Counted from the stretch's first letter, positions 28,001-37,446 are shown. The stretch is 64,000 nt of DNA from Hanstruepera marina (GCF_019880635.1 NZ_JAINVX010000002.1:310001-374000); one strand, 5' to 3'. Program-made: numbers and translations. The notes: generated by a model not told the origin, from the letters alone.

Positions 28001-29671
28001 AACAGTGCCTGGAAAAATATCATCATCACCTTGTGCAATAACATCTAAAGGAATACTTCCAAAACCGTTAAAAGTAATGTCATGCTCCAAAACCGTATTG
28101 CCAGAAGCGTTAAGTACGTACCTGTTAATATCACCATTAAATGAAGCTGTTAAAATATTACCTTGCATGGCGCCCGAAAAATTACTGGCAGTGTACTCAG
28201 TAATACCATTTGTTGAAGATGAAATGACATCTAAAATATTATTTCGCGGGCTGGATACCGGTTCATCTACCAAATATTCACCCAGTTCAGGTTGATCTGG
28301 AAAATCATTGATTGTAAACGAATTATTAAAGTAACCTGAAGTGCCAACAAGTAAGGACGCTAAATCATGGTTGTTAGTTGCTACCCAAGAACCCTCAATT
28401 TGTTCATACGAAATAACATGGGCTCGCGAAGGAAATGCTAAAATGGGAATAGGATGCCCACCATAATAGGTTCTGTTTGCATCATTAATAGTACCAACAA
28501 AGTGCAGCGGATCGCCAGAGAATTCACTACCGCTCTCATTCATTTCATTGGTAATATAGTGCAAATTAGGATTATAGGTAATAGTGCTTTCATCTCCCAA
28601 ATAGGTGTCTGTAGCACTATCATAAATTCTAGGAACGCCACCCCAAAGTGCATTGGGGCCATTGTCAGACGTGTAAATTCTATTGTTTTCTGTTACCACC
28701 ACATCATAAGCGTTTCTAAAACCAGGAGCAAAAATTTGTAAAGGGCCACCTGCTTCTGGAAAAGCCTGATTTAAACTATTGTTTCCACCAAAAGGATCAC
28801 CAATATCAATGGTTGCATTGTACATAGGATGTCCTACCGGATAGGGGAATTCAGGATGGGTATTGTCAATATCCTGACGTAAAGGGTCATTTAACGTAGG
28901 TAAGTCGTATACATATTGGGTATTCGTTCTAGGGTCGGTATAAACAGGCATGCTCTCTAAATCGGTTAAATTGACTATAAGCATGGAAGCCGATAGGAAA
29001 AATTCTGGAGTGCCTGCAAAATTATTACTTGGTGCGCCTTTGTTGGTTTGTCCGCCTTGCACGATGAGTAAATAATCGTTTCCGTCTTTGTTAAACATAT
29101 CCAAACCATTTATGGCATGGTTCTCTTCACAACGTGGTAAGCCTCGAATTAAATCAACCTTTTCCCAAACACCATTTACTTTTGTTATTCGGGATAACAT
29201 GCTGGAGTTCGTGTCTAAGTTTGAATCATTTCCAGCAGAACCACCACCCAGTAAATAATCAGATGATGTTACATATAATACAGGGTTTTGAGCTGTTCCT
29301 GCTGTCATGATTCCAGTTACCAGACGTTGTTGACTAGGATTGAACTCTCCTAAATCGTTATGGTTTGGAATCCCAGTTTTAATGATGTTTATTTCTTCAG
29401 TATCTATTACGGTGTAAGTACCTTCACCAGCAACAGCATTATCACGTTCAATGGTGTAGGCATATATAGTACCATTTTGTTGTGAGACATACAACCTATC
29501 GTCAGGGCCAAAGTCTAACGACGTAGGATTTAAAACACCTTCATTTTGTAAGCCTGTTGATCCAAAGCTAATGGATTGGGCAGCCATTTGATTACTAATG
29601 GATAAAACTAAAGTTAGGGCTACTAGAATAGGAAAATAGCACCTACTTGTAATATACGATAATACCATCAT
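25097..29671 (-). CDS. Giant secreted multidomain protein: propeller, lectin-like, malectin, dockerin
   Basis: The 1,524 residues have a signal peptide ending near residue 32 (NQMAAQ). Domains in order are: a beta-propeller resembling sorbosone dehydrogenase/PQQ proteins (about 33-575), Asp-rich thrombospondin type 3-like calcium repeats (about 590-660, DNDGD and DPDDDNDGILD), a concanavalin-like domain (about 690-900), a choice-of-anchor/Ig domain (about 925-1035), malectin (about 1045-1200, INAGG to NPLVNGIEIL), a putative Ig domain (about 1205-1285) and a HYR domain (about 1295-1375). It ends with a C-terminal dockerin-like pair of calcium loops (DVNNDNAVNIFDLGIFAG and DFDGNQTINIFDLGLFSG). 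It has no T9SS sorting domain. It is probably a glycan-binding cell-surface or secreted protein held by its neighbour. Confidence 0.82.
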   Translation of the reverse strand: MMVLSYITSRCYFPILVALTLVLSISNQMAAQSISFGSTGLQNEGVLNPTSLDFGPDDRLYVSQQNGTIYAYTIERDNAVAGEGTYTVIDTEEINIIKTGIPNHNDLGEFNPSQQRLVTGIMTAGTAQNPVLYVTSSDYLLGGGSAGNDSNLDTNSSMLSRITKVNGVWEKVDLIRGLPRCEENHAINGLDMFNKDGNDYLLIVQGGQTNKGAPSNNFAGTPEFFLSASMLIVNLTDLESMPVYTDPRTNTQYVYDLPTLNDPLRQDIDNTHPEFPYPVGHPMYNATIDIGDPFGGNNSLNQAFPEAGGPLQIFAPGFRNAYDVVVTENNRIYTSDNGPNALWGGVPRIYDSATDTYLGDESTITYNPNLHYITNEMNESGSEFSGDPLHFVGTINDANRTYYGGHPIPILAFPSRAHVISYEQIEGSWVATNNHDLASLLVGTSGYFNNSFTINDFPDQPELGEYLVDEPVSSPRNNILDVISSSTNGITEYTASNFSGAMQGNILTASFNGDINRYVLNASGNTVLEHDITFNGFGSIPLDVIAQGDDDIFPGTVWAATYGSNSITIFEPSDITCLQPGDPGYDPNADTDNDGFTNQDEIDNNTNICSQSSKPKDNDGDFISDLNDPDDDNDGILDVDDAFALDAHNGTTTNLPIDYPFWNNDPGTGFFGLGFTGLMLDPTGNTDYLDQFNETQMSFGGAAGKATVDGVTGGDAFENNNDQDYGFQFGVNVDVNSNAFTVHSRIESPYFGSNGMQNNPLDFQSYGIQLGTGDQNNYLKFVLMNGTDNSDNVNGLQVLLETGGVVTSNTSFDIPNILNSGSVDLYISIDPATLLAQPFYSLDDGQTLIILGSPVTIPLAFLDDTDDKGLAVGLISTARSQTTPNSFTATWDFIEVYENLDGIISINPDPLQFGLTPVTNSQRTKYLTLNNEGGPTDTVITVTAINFTGADSSLFSTDVSLPFNINPGSSVTIPIDFSSDAVIGSKTAAISVVHSGNNSAIQADITAELTDIFTPIVRINAGGVEVVATDGGPNWEDNITRNGESFVVASGNPFNGSVNYNNRDASIPDYMDSSTYTTVLSSQHSNSGPDYPMIYAINVPDGDYIVNLYFANLYSGTSEPGERLFHVDIEGERKIANLDLSLRFGHEVGGMEQFNVTVTGGALEIGFIHSDLQNPLVNGIEILGIQYPELELQPLADRIDCELEISDFQAEGSGGNPLDNLTYEISGQPLGIAIEPTNGLIFGTIDETAVFGGPNNDGVHQVTVTLKKPGSLDVNQSFEWTVLDDTEAPTLTCPINLVEEIPIGTTEANIVISNPTALDNCDSAITYDFSRSDGLLLTDPFPLGTTTITWTATDASGNTSLSCDQTIDVLIPEYTVDLSVSLQGRSDYSGSYSVLFYTMDDLITPAYTFNETGSSGGTINLSSTISKGTYKVLVKHPQYLQQLKIVAVNANGTEIIPMLLAGDVNNDNAVNIFDLGIFAGTYNLSDGDSGFDSRADFDGNQTINIFDLGLFSGNYQLLGDTQND

Positions 29672-29825
29672 AATTTTACTTTTCGTTTACTTGTGCTATT
29701 AATCGAAAAAGCTTTTTTATTAGGAAAGTTGTCTATTGTAAATTTACTAATAACAAGAAATCTACAAGAATGTGAACGGTGTTTTTCGTTAAAAAGAAAA
29801 AAATATCGGTTTTAAAGTTTATTCC

Positions 29826-29855
29826 AAAAAAATACCGCGTCAAAAAACGCGGTAT
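29826..29855 (-). terminator. Intrinsic terminator after secA
   Basis: On the minus strand ATACCGCGT and ACGCGGTAT form a perfect 9-bp stem around a 6-base loop, followed by a T-run. It sits about 25 bp past the secA stop. Confidence 0.9.
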
Positions 29856-29879
29856 TAAGGATATAATGATTTTGAAATA

Positions 29880-32800
29880 TTATTCAACCAAAACCCAATC
29901 GCCTTTCGCAATTAAAGGTTCAGCTTGTTTATATTTTAAGGTTTTATTTTCGCCACTCATAACGTGTTTGATAGTCACACGGTCATTGCGCCCAATTTTT
30001 GGTCGGTCCCTAACGATGGTTTCTACAACTTCAGGTTGACGTTGTGTATTACCGGCAGCTCGACTTTGGGCAGCGCGCTCATCCATATTTGGAATATCCT
30101 CTTTTTCCGTTTTCAAGGTTTCCTTTTTACGGGTTTGACGGGCTTCCTGAATAGCATTGGTGGTTTCGGTAGGTAATTCACCTTTAAACAAGAATGAAAT
30201 TACATCTTTGTTCACCTGATCAATCATGCTTTTGAATAATTCAAACGCTTCAAACTTATAGATTAATAACGGATCTTTTTGCTCGTGTACAGCTAGCTGA
30301 ACCGATTGCTTTAACTCATCCATCTTACGCAAATGGGTTTTCCATGAATCGTCTACAATGGCTAGGGTAATGTTCTTTTCAAAATCGTTAATCAGCTGTT
30401 TGCCATTGGTTTCATAAGCCTTTTCTAAATCGGTGATAACCTGAAGGTTTTTTACACCATCAGTAAAAGGCACCACAATACGTTTAAATTTATCGCGCTG
30501 TGTTTCGTAAACATTTTTAATAACGGGGAAAGCAATCTCGGCGTTGCGCTCCATTTTGGCACGATAGTGTTCAAATGCGGCTTTGTAAATAATACCTGCT
30601 AGCTCTTGAGCGCCTAGTTTTCCAAATTCATCCTCTGAAACTGGTGCACTCATGGAGAAATAACGAATCAATTCAAATTCGAAATTTTTATAGTCATTAG
30701 CAGCTTTGTTGCTTTCCGCAATACCTTCAGAGGTGTCGTAAATCATGTTGGCTAAATCCACTCGTAAACGCTCACCGTGTAAAGCATGACGACGTCGTTT
30801 GTAAACCACTTCACGTTGCGAGTTCATAACATCATCATACTCCAGAAGCCTTTTACGAACACCAAAGTTATTTTCTTCTACCTTTTTCTGTGCACGTTCT
30901 ATAGATTTTGAAATCATGGAATGCTGAATGACTTCACCTTCTTCCAATCCCATTCTATCCATCATTTTGGCAATACGTTCACTACCAAATAAGCGCATTA
31001 GATTATCTTCTAAAGACACATAGAATTGTGAGCTTCCAGGGTCTCCTTGACGTCCAGCACGACCACGTAACTGTCTGTCCACACGTCGAGAGTCATGACG
31101 TTCGGTACCAACAATGGCTAAACCGCCAGCACCTTTTACTTCTTCTGATAATTTAATATCGGTACCACGACCAGCCATATTGGTGGCAATGGTTACCTGG
31201 CCAGCATTACCGGCTTCGGCTACAATTTCGGCTTCCTTTTTATGTTGCTTGGCATTAAGGACATTATGCGGTATTTTACGAATACTCAACATTTTTCCTA
31301 ACAATTCTGAAATTTCTACAGATGTTGTACCAATTAAAACCGGTCTTCCAGCTTGCGACAGTTTAGTAACTTCATCAATGACAGCATTGTATTTTTCGCG
31401 CTTGGTTTTATACACTAAATCTTCACGGTCGTCTCGAGCTATAGGTTTGTTGGTTGGAATTTCAACAACATCCAATTTATAAATTTCCCAGAATTCTCCA
31501 GCTTCGGTAACCGCTGTACCGGTCATACCAGATAACTTTCGGTACATTCTAAAGTAATTTTGAAGCGTTACCGTTGCAAAGGTTTGGGTGGCATCTTCAA
31601 TTTTTACATTTTCCTTGGCCTCAATGGCTTGGTGCAAACCATCAGAGTAACGGCGACCATCCATAATACGTCCCGTCTGCTCATCAACAATCATGACTTT
31701 ATTTTCCATTACCACATACTGAATATCCTTTTCAAATAAGGCATAGGCTTTCAGTAATTGGTTTAGGGTATGGATACGTTCAGATTTGACACCAAAATCC
31801 CTAAAGAGTTCTTCTTTTAAGTTGGCTTCTTCTTCCGATGTTAAGCCTTGAGATTCTATTTTGGCAATCTCGATACCAATTTCGGGCATCACGAAAAAGT
31901 CAGGATTATCTTTACCTGATAAGTGCTCGATACCTTTATCGGTCAATTCAATTTGATTGTTTTTTTCTTCAATTACATAGTACAGTTCTGCATCTACTTT
32001 AGGCATTTCACGGTTGTTGTCCTGCATGTAAAAGTTTTCAGTCTTTTGAAGCATTTGCTTGATGCCTTCTTCACTTAAAAACTTAATAAGCGCTTTGTTT
32101 TTTGGCATACCACGATACACACGCAGTAATTGAAAACTTCCTTCTTTGGTATCACCTTCGGCAATTAATTTTTTGGCTTCGGCTAAAACACCCGTAAGAT
32201 ATTTACGTTGTACCGAAACAATATCTTCTACTTTAGGTTTAAGTTCTACGAACTCATGGCGGTCGCCTTGCGGAATAGGTCCTGAAATAATTAAAGGAGT
32301 TCGGGCATCATCAATTAATACAGAATCCACCTCATCTACAATGGCATAGTGGTGTGGACGCTGAACCAAATCGTCAGGGGAGTGTGCCATATTATCACGT
32401 AAATAATCAAAACCAAACTCGTTGTTGGTACCGTAGGTAATATCGGCACGATAGGCTTTTTTACGAGCAGCTGAATTAGGCTGGTGGTAATCAATACAAT
32501 CTACACTTAATCCATGGAATTCAAAGATAGGAGCCATCCAGGCGCTATCACGTTTAGCAAGGTAATCGTTAACCGTTACCAAATGCACACCACGACCAGC
32601 TAATGCATTTAAGTAAACTGGTAGTGTGGCAACCAAGGTTTTACCTTCACCAGTTTGCATCTCGGCAATTTTACCTTGGTGCATAGCTATACCACCTATA
32701 AGCTGTACATCGTAATGTATCATATCCCAAGTAATAGGCTTGCCGGCAGCATCCCAAGAGTTGGCCCAAATAGCTTTGTCGTCATTAAGGGTTACATAGT

Positions 32801-33233
32801 CTTTTTCGCCCGATACTTCACGGTCAAAAGTATTAGCGGTAACTTCTATTTCGGTATGGTGCACAAAACGCTTGGCAGTTTCTTTTACAACAGCAAAAGC
32901 TTCAGGGAGAATGTCGTTTAAAATAGCCTCGGTTACTTTGTAAACCTCATCTTTTATAGTATCTATTTCGAGATAAATGTCCTCGCGCTCATCGATATCT
33001 TCGGTAGCTTCCGCTTTTGCTAAAAGGTCATCTATCTTTTCATTAAGCGGCTTTCGGGCTTCGGCAATTTGGGCTTTGAAATTAGCTGTTTTGGCACGTA
33101 GTTCGTCATGTGATAAGCCTTCTAAAGCAGCTTCGTGCGATTTGATTTGTTTTACTATTGGCATAATGGCGTTGACATCTTGTTTCGATTTGTCGCCTAC
33201 AAATACCTTAAGTACAGAATTTAAAAAACTCAT
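29880..33233 (-). CDS. secA: Preprotein translocase ATPase SecA
   Basis: This motor ATPase of the Sec pathway binds preproteins and SecYEG. The 1,117 residues are longer than the E. coli protein (901) but usual for Bacteroidota, owing to inserts in the first nucleotide-binding and preprotein regions. Walker A is MQTGEGKT (about 192-199), Walker B includes [15 protein letters not shown] (about 297-311), and motif VI is [15 protein letters not shown]. The C-terminus ends in [20 protein letters not shown] and lacks the usual zinc-binding CxC motif. It has its own promoter-like box and a strong terminator. Confidence 0.98.
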   Translation of the reverse strand: MSFLNSVLKVFVGDKSKQDVNAIMPIVKQIKSHEAALEGLSHDELRAKTANFKAQIAEARKPLNEKIDDLLAKAEATEDIDEREDIYLEIDTIKDEVYKVTEAILNDILPEAFAVVKETAKRFVHHTEIEVTANTFDREVSGEKDYVTLNDDKAIWANSWDAAGKPITWDMIHYDVQLIGGIAMHQGKIAEMQTGEGKTLVATLPVYLNALAGRGVHLVTVNDYLAKRDSAWMAPIFEFHGLSVDCIDYHQPNSAARKKAYRADITYGTNNEFGFDYLRDNMAHSPDDLVQRPHHYAIVDEVDSVLIDDARTPLIISGPIPQGDRHEFVELKPKVEDIVSVQRKYLTGVLAEAKKLIAEGDTKEGSFQLLRVYRGMPKNKALIKFLSEEGIKQMLQKTENFYMQDNNREMPKVDAELYYVIEEKNNQIELTDKGIEHLSGKDNPDFFVMPEIGIEIAKIESQGLTSEEEANLKEELFRDFGVKSERIHTLNQLLKAYALFEKDIQYVVMENKVMIVDEQTGRIMDGRRYSDGLHQAIEAKENVKIEDATQTFATVTLQNYFRMYRKLSGMTGTAVTEAGEFWEIYKLDVVEIPTNKPIARDDREDLVYKTKREKYNAVIDEVTKLSQAGRPVLIGTTSVEISELLGKMLSIRKIPHNVLNAKQHKKEAEIVAEAGNAGQVTIATNMAGRGTDIKLSEEVKGAGGLAIVGTERHDSRRVDRQLRGRAGRQGDPGSSQFYVSLEDNLMRLFGSERIAKMMDRMGLEEGEVIQHSMISKSIERAQKKVEENNFGVRKRLLEYDDVMNSQREVVYKRRRHALHGERLRVDLANMIYDTSEGIAESNKAANDYKNFEFELIRYFSMSAPVSEDEFGKLGAQELAGIIYKAAFEHYRAKMERNAEIAFPVIKNVYETQRDKFKRIVVPFTDGVKNLQVITDLEKAYETNGKQLINDFEKNITLAIVDDSWKTHLRKMDELKQSVQLAVHEQKDPLLIYKFEAFELFKSMIDQVNKDVISFLFKGELPTETTNAIQEARQTRKKETLKTEKEDIPNMDERAAQSRAAGNTQRQPEVVETIVRDRPKIGRNDRVTIKHVMSGENKTLKYKQAEPLIAKGDWVLVE

Positions 33234-33253
33234 GTGTTGTATGTTTTAATTGT

Positions 33254-33311
33254 ATCAGTATAGTAACTGATAGTAATAGTTTTTCTTTGAGAATTAACGC
33301 TCCCAAAGATA
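33254..33311 (-). promoter_or_regulatory. secA promoter box and leader hairpin
   Basis: On the minus strand TATCTTTG (plus 33304-33311) fits TAnnTTTG, about 70 bp before the secA start. The leader between contains a hairpin ATCAGT / ACTGAT with a 6-base loop (33254-33271). No -33 box is clear. Whether the hairpin regulates secA is unknown. Confidence 0.4.
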
Positions 33312-33345
33312 CCGTTGTTCGGTTAATTTTTATAATTAATAGACA

Positions 33346-33374
33346 CAAAAAAAGCCTCAAAACGAGACTTTTTT
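33346..33374 (-). terminator. Terminator after the DUF2795 gene
   Basis: On the minus strand, A-run, GTCTC, short loop and GAGGC, then a run of T. The stem is extended by A-T pairs. It sits just past the stop at 33392. Confidence 0.7.
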
Positions 33375-33391
33375 ATATGTTGTTTAAACTA

Positions 33392-33613
33392 TTAATATTC
33401 GTCCTCATTCCAGAGGTAATCTTCGTCTGTTGGATAATCAGGCCATATTTCCTGAATCGATTCGTAAGAATCCCCTTCGTCTTCAATAGATTGTAGGTTT
33501 TCAACTACTTCCAACGGAGCACCAGTTCTAATGGAATAATCAATTAATTCGTCTTTAGTGGCTGGCCAAGGTGCGTCACTTAAATATGATGCTAATTCTA
33601 ATGTCCAATACAT
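33392..33613 (-). CDS. DUF2795 domain protein
   Basis: The 73 residues, MYWTLELASYLSDAPWPATK followed by DELIDYSIRTGAPLEVVENL, match the DUF2795 pattern seen in Bacteroidota small acidic proteins. The C-terminus is very acidic and Trp/Tyr-rich (IWPDYPTDEDYLWNEDEY). There is no signal peptide, so it is cytoplasmic. The function is unknown. It is transcribed on its own upstream of secA, from a well-formed promoter. Confidence 0.85.
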   Translation of the reverse strand: MYWTLELASYLSDAPWPATKDELIDYSIRTGAPLEVVENLQSIEDEGDSYESIQEIWPDYPTDEDYLWNEDEY

Positions 33614-33636
33614 TTGTAATGTGTTTTAATTTTTTG

Positions 33637-33666
33637 CAAAAATAAATTTTTAGTTTAAATAGGCAA
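33637..33666 (-). promoter_or_regulatory. Promoter of the DUF2795 gene
   Basis: On the minus strand TTG (plus 33664-33666), a 19-bp spacer and TATTTTTG (plus 33637-33644) match the Bacteroidota TTG-N19-TAnnTTTG consensus. The box ends 23 bp before the start codon. Confidence 0.6.
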
Positions 33667-33722
33667 GAAAAAAAACAATTAATTACGCATTAATAAAAAG
33701 AACGTGGTTGTTTACAAAAGCC

Positions 33723-34295
33723 TTAGTGTTTTTCTGGAATCCATTTCACTTCATCGGCTTGCAGTTCATAGGACAACTTTCGTGCCAATACAAATAAATA
33801 GTCAGAAAGCCGATTTAAATACATTAAAGCCAAAGGGTCTATAGGCTCGATGTCGTTTAATGCCGATGCTAAACGCTCAGCTCTACGGCACACACAGCGC
33901 GCAATGTGACAGAATGACACGGTTTGGTGGCCACCAGGAAGGACAAAATGTGTCATTTGTGGTAATGCGGTATTCATGGTGTCCATTTCGGTTTCTAAAA
34001 GTTCAATATTGGCTTCCGAAATTTTAGGAATGTTTAAACGTTCTTTACCACTTTTTAAAATAGCCTTTTCAGGATCTGTGGCTAAAATGGCGCCCACTGT
34101 AAACAAGCGGTCTTGTATATGGATTATGATGTCTTTATAGTGTTGTTTAATGTCTTGGTCGCGAATTAATCCTAAATGTGAGTTCAATTCATCTACCGTA
34201 CCATAACTATCTATACGAATATGGTGTTTAGGAACACGGGTTCCACCAAATAATGCTGTGGTTCCTTTATCGCCTGTTTTTGTGTAAATTTTCAT
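33723..34295 (-). CDS. PduO-type ATP:cob(I)alamin adenosyltransferase
   Basis: The 190 residues start MKIYTKTGDKGTTALFGG, the ATP-binding signature of PduO/MMAB enzymes. VDELNSHLGL, RCVCRRAER and YLNRLSDYLFVLAR follow, giving the conserved Arg and Asp residues of the trimer active site. It makes adenosylcobalamin, the cofactor of methylmalonyl-CoA mutase, and hands it to the enzyme with MeaB (encoded at 19107-20195). It appears monocistronic. The upstream side is a repeat-filled gap. Confidence 0.95.
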   Translation of the reverse strand: MKIYTKTGDKGTTALFGGTRVPKHHIRIDSYGTVDELNSHLGLIRDQDIKQHYKDIIIHIQDRLFTVGAILATDPEKAILKSGKERLNIPKISEANIELLETEMDTMNTALPQMTHFVLPGGHQTVSFCHIARCVCRRAERLASALNDIEPIDPLALMYLNRLSDYLFVLARKLSYELQADEVKWIPEKH

Positions 34296-34397
34296 GTGGT
34301 AAAGTTAAACGTAAAAAGTGTAAGGGCAAAAGGAATAAAAGCATTAATTATAGTAGTTAGATTCTTGACTGTGTTCTGAATAACAATTAACTGCAAT

Positions 34398-34426
34398 TGT
34401 CACACTGAGCCTGTCGAAGTGCATTC
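34398..34426. repeat. Repeat A, copy 1
   Basis: GTCACACTGAGCCTGTCGAAGTGCATTC. It has short complementary ends, CACT and AGTG, around GAGCCTGTCGA. Near-identical copies are at 34655-34682 and 45312-45338. Intergenic. Confidence 0.8.
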
Positions 34427-34466
34427 AAACATGGATATACTATCCAAAAATCAAAAGCTTTTCAAT

Positions 34467-34503
34467 TGTCATTGCGAAGGAGGAACGACTGCGGCAATCT
34501 CTT
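34467..34503. repeat. Repeat B, minimal copy
   Basis: TGTCATTGCGAAGGAGGAAC, then GACTGCGGCAATCTCT: the conserved arms of family B with almost no hairpin tip between them. Related copies are at 34704-34746, 37511-37560, 38042-38091 and 45359-45408. Confidence 0.75.
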
Positions 34504-34556
34504 ACAACGTTTAAGCACTATATAAATTTTAAAAGAAATTTTTAAAATGAGATATT

Positions 34557-34614
34557 GAGATTCTTCGTTTCACTACGTTCACCCTGAAATCGAAGATTCG
34601 ACGAAGTCAATGAC
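34557..34614. repeat. Repeat C, copy 1
   Basis: It begins GAGATTCTTCGTTTCAC, carries CTGAAATCGAAGATTCGAC and ends GTCAATGACA. Internal pairing of TCTTCG with CGAAGA is visible. Two further copies (37447 and 37981) are fused to a B repeat through CAATGACA / TGTCATTG. Confidence 0.75.
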
Positions 34615-34654
34615 AACGACTTTAACTTATCACATTGAAATTACCGATATTTAT

Positions 34655-34682
34655 GTCACACTGAGCCTGTCGAAGTGCATTC
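34655..34682. repeat. Repeat A, copy 2
   Basis: Identical to copy 1 over GTCACACTGAGCCTGTCGAA and the following GTGCATTC. Confidence 0.8.
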
Positions 34683-34703
34683 CAAATCATAAAAGCATTC
34701 AAA

Positions 34704-34746
34704 ATGTCATTCAGAAGGAGGTTGAAAACCGACTGAAGAATCTCTT
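34704..34746. repeat. Repeat B variant with GGTT/AACC tip
   Basis: ATGTCATTCAGAAGGAGG, then TTGAAAACCGACTGAAGAATCTCTT. The arms resemble family B, with the tip GGTT-GAAA-ACC. It ends 17 bp before the next gene's stop. Confidence 0.6.
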
Positions 34747-34762
34747 GGACTAAAATTAATAA

Positions 34763-35530
34763 TCAAACTCGAATCTTAAAATGCTCTTTGGCTTGTTCCT
34801 TTCTGAAAAACACAAAACCCCAAAAATACGTATCAATGGTTACGGTTACTTGTGGATGTTGTTTAATGGTTTCCCAGGCTTCCGTCATGCCTTTGGACCA
34901 ATAGATATCATCAAAAATAAAAACGGTATCGTTATGAATTGTAGGGAGAAGTCTCTCAAAATAATCCAGCGTTGCGGTTTTGGTATGATTGCCGTCAAAG
35001 AAAATAAAATCGAAAGTCTGACTGCTAAGGTCAGGCAGGTGGGTGTTAAAATCACCAGTTAATAATGAGATGGCGTTGTGGTTTTGTAAGTTTTGTTTAG
35101 CAAATCTGGATAAGTTTGGACAACCTTCAATACTGGTAATTTGGGCTTCAGGATTTCCCAAAGCCATGGCCTGGGTACCGATGCCTAACGAGGTTCCCAG
35201 TTCTAATACATTATGGGGTCTAAAGTATTGTGCCAAACGGTATAATAGCTTACTGCGTTTTAAGGAGGTTCCAGAAGTTTTTGCAATGGTAGAGACTTGT
35301 CGTTGATTGGATGGTTGGGTTTTAGAACCAGGTCCCAGATCGGTTATGGATATAATATGGTCATTTTGTAATAGTTGCTCGCGATAGGTAATTAATTTGG
35401 AATAATCTTTATAGACTGTTTGATCGTAAAAGCATTGGGTTACCAAATTGTAGACAAAAGGGGAATGCACACCATGTTGATTGGTGGACGCCAACAAAAA
35501 TTTAAAATAGGATATAACAGCGTGCCACAT
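34763..35530 (-). CDS. Class I SAM-dependent methyltransferase (O-methyltransferase-like)
   Basis: 255 residues. The SAM-binding core is VLELGTSLGIGTQAMALG (motif I, about 107-124), ITSIEGCP (acidic motif II), FDFIFFDGNHTK and TVFIFDDIYWSKGM. The layout resembles the catechol O-methyltransferase/MTF24 group. An N-terminal segment of about 90 residues has HGVHSPFVYNLVTQCFY, a feature I recall from Bacteroidota homologues. The substrate is unknown. Two bases separate its start from the stop of the ABC-F gene, so the two are probably co-transcribed. Confidence 0.85.
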   Translation of the reverse strand: MWHAVISYFKFLLASTNQHGVHSPFVYNLVTQCFYDQTVYKDYSKLITYREQLLQNDHIISITDLGPGSKTQPSNQRQVSTIAKTSGTSLKRSKLLYRLAQYFRPHNVLELGTSLGIGTQAMALGNPEAQITSIEGCPNLSRFAKQNLQNHNAISLLTGDFNTHLPDLSSQTFDFIFFDGNHTKTATLDYFERLLPTIHNDTVFIFDDIYWSKGMTEAWETIKQHPQVTVTIDTYFWGFVFFRKEQAKEHFKIRV

Positions 35531-35532
35531 GA

Positions 35533-37392
35533 TTACGGTTCCATTTTTTCCATAAGTTCCAACCAGCGCATTTCCTTTTCTTCAATGGTATCTAAAACAA
35601 CCTGTAATTTTTGGGACAAGTCTTGAATGGCTTCATTGGATAAATCAGGATTTAGAAATTCGTCTTCTAAAGTTTTTTTATCGAACTCCAAGGATTTTAA
35701 TTTGCTTTCTATGTTTTTAAACTCTTTTTGCTCATTATAGCTTAAGGCGTTGTTACTGTCTTTTTTCCATTGTTTCTTTTCCTTTTTAGGCGCGTCGGTC
35801 ACCAGGGGCTCTTGGCTGTCCTCATAGGCTCTAAAATCAGTATAATTACCTGGGAAATCATCAATCACACCGTTGCCACGAAATACAAAAAGATGGTCAA
35901 CAATCTTATCCATAAAGTATCGGTCGTGTGAAACCACGATTAGGCAACCTGGAAAATCCAACAAAAAGTTCTCCAGGACATTTAAGGTTACAATGTCAAG
36001 ATCGTTTGTTGGTTCATCCAGAATTAAAAAGTTGGGGTTTTGAATAAGCACCGTACATAAATACAAACGCTTACGTTCACCGCCACTTAACTTTTCAACA
36101 AAATCGTATTGTTTTTTACGGTCAAATAAAAAACGTTCCAACAATTGTTGGGCACTAATTTGCCGGCCTTTTTTTAAGGGGATATAATCGCCATAGGCTT
36201 TAATGACATCAATAACTTTTTGTTCAGGTTTTACAGGAATGCCGGCTTGGGTGTAATAGCCAAAATTAACCGTTTCACCAACCACAACTTTTCCGGCATC
36301 GGGTTTGATGCTTTGGGTCAATATATTAAGAAAGGTCGATTTTCCTGTGCCGTTTTTTCCTATAATACCAATACGCTCACCTTTTTTAAAGGTGTAGTCA
36401 AAGCCGTTTAAAATAACCTTGTCTTTATAGCTTTTGGTCAGGTTATGGAGCTCGATAATTTTACTGCCGAGACGTTCCATATTGAGTTCAAGCTGCACCT
36501 CATGGTCTTTGCGACGTTGGTGGGCACGATGCTTAATATCGTGAAAATCGTCAATCCGTGACTTGGATTTTGTAGTTCGGGCTTTGGGTTGTCGACGCAT
36601 CCATTCCAGTTCTTTTTTAAAGAGCTGTTTGGCTTTGTTGGTTTCAATGGCTTCTTGTTCCAGACGGGCGTCACGCTTCTCTAAATAATAACTGTAATTG
36701 CCTTTGTAAGTATAGAGTTGCCCTTGGTCGAGTTCGATAATTTCGTTGCAAACACGCTCCAAAAAGTAACGGTCGTGGGTAACCATCAGCAGGGTTAACT
36801 GTTCTTTCGCGAAAAAAGTCTCTAGCCATTCAATCATTTCTAAATCCAAATGGTTTGTAGGCTCATCTAGAATCAACAGATCTGGTTTTTTAAGTAGCGC
36901 AAGGGCAAGTGCTAAACGTTTCTTTTGTCCACCCGAGAGTGTTTTTATGTGTTGTTGTAAATTGTCGAGTTTAAGCTGAAATAGAATCTGTTTATATTGG
37001 GTTTCAAAATCCCAGGCTTGATGGCGTTCCATATTGTCAAACGCCTTTTGGTAAGCTTCAGTGTCTTCTGGGTTTTCCAAGGCATTTTCATAGGCTCTAA
37101 TTATGTCCAAGGTGGGGTTTTTGGTGCTGAAAATGGCAGCTTCAATAGTTAGGCTATCGTCCAGTTCAGGTTCTTGCGCCAAGAAAGCGACCTGAATGTC
37201 TTTGCGATACACAATTTGCCCAGTATCGGGTTCATCTTTGCCGGCAAGCATATTCAGTATGGAAGTTTTGCCTGTGCCGTTTTTAGCTATAAGAGCTATT
37301 TTCTGGTCTTTATGAATACTAAACGAGAGATTCTCGAAGAGTGTTAACTCGCCGTAATGTTTGGCAATATGTTCAACAGATAGGTAGTTCAC
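35533..37392 (-). CDS. ABC-F ATPase, Uup-like
   Basis: I place the start at GTG 37392 (MNYLSVEHIAKHYGELTLF), giving 619 residues. The longer frame to 37533 runs backwards into repeat DNA and adds unlikely sequence. There are two ABC domains without membrane segments: Walker A AKNGTGKTS and GKNGTGKST, signatures LSGGQKKR and LSGGERKR, and Walker B LLILDEPTNHLD and FLILDEPTNDLD. A charged linker and a C-terminal coiled coil (about 555-619) follow, as in Uup. ABC-F proteins act on ribosomes, and Uup is also linked to DNA transactions. It is co-transcribed with the methyltransferase downstream. Confidence 0.9.
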   Translation of the reverse strand: MNYLSVEHIAKHYGELTLFENLSFSIHKDQKIALIAKNGTGKTSILNMLAGKDEPDTGQIVYRKDIQVAFLAQEPELDDSLTIEAAIFSTKNPTLDIIRAYENALENPEDTEAYQKAFDNMERHQAWDFETQYKQILFQLKLDNLQQHIKTLSGGQKKRLALALALLKKPDLLILDEPTNHLDLEMIEWLETFFAKEQLTLLMVTHDRYFLERVCNEIIELDQGQLYTYKGNYSYYLEKRDARLEQEAIETNKAKQLFKKELEWMRRQPKARTTKSKSRIDDFHDIKHRAHQRRKDHEVQLELNMERLGSKIIELHNLTKSYKDKVILNGFDYTFKKGERIGIIGKNGTGKSTFLNILTQSIKPDAGKVVVGETVNFGYYTQAGIPVKPEQKVIDVIKAYGDYIPLKKGRQISAQQLLERFLFDRKKQYDFVEKLSGGERKRLYLCTVLIQNPNFLILDEPTNDLDIVTLNVLENFLLDFPGCLIVVSHDRYFMDKIVDHLFVFRGNGVIDDFPGNYTDFRAYEDSQEPLVTDAPKKEKKQWKKDSNNALSYNEQKEFKNIESKLKSLEFDKKTLEDEFLNPDLSNEAIQDLSQKLQVVLDTIEEKEMRWLELMEKMEP

Positions 37393-37446
37393 CGCGTATT
37401 TTTTGCAAATAACGTAAAAAAATAAGGTTTTGGTTAGAATGATATA

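Noticed and set aside
26559-28741. Plus-strand open frames opposite the giant secreted gene
   Set aside because: They are shadows with no start context or homology. The minus-strand frame is continuous with recognised domains.
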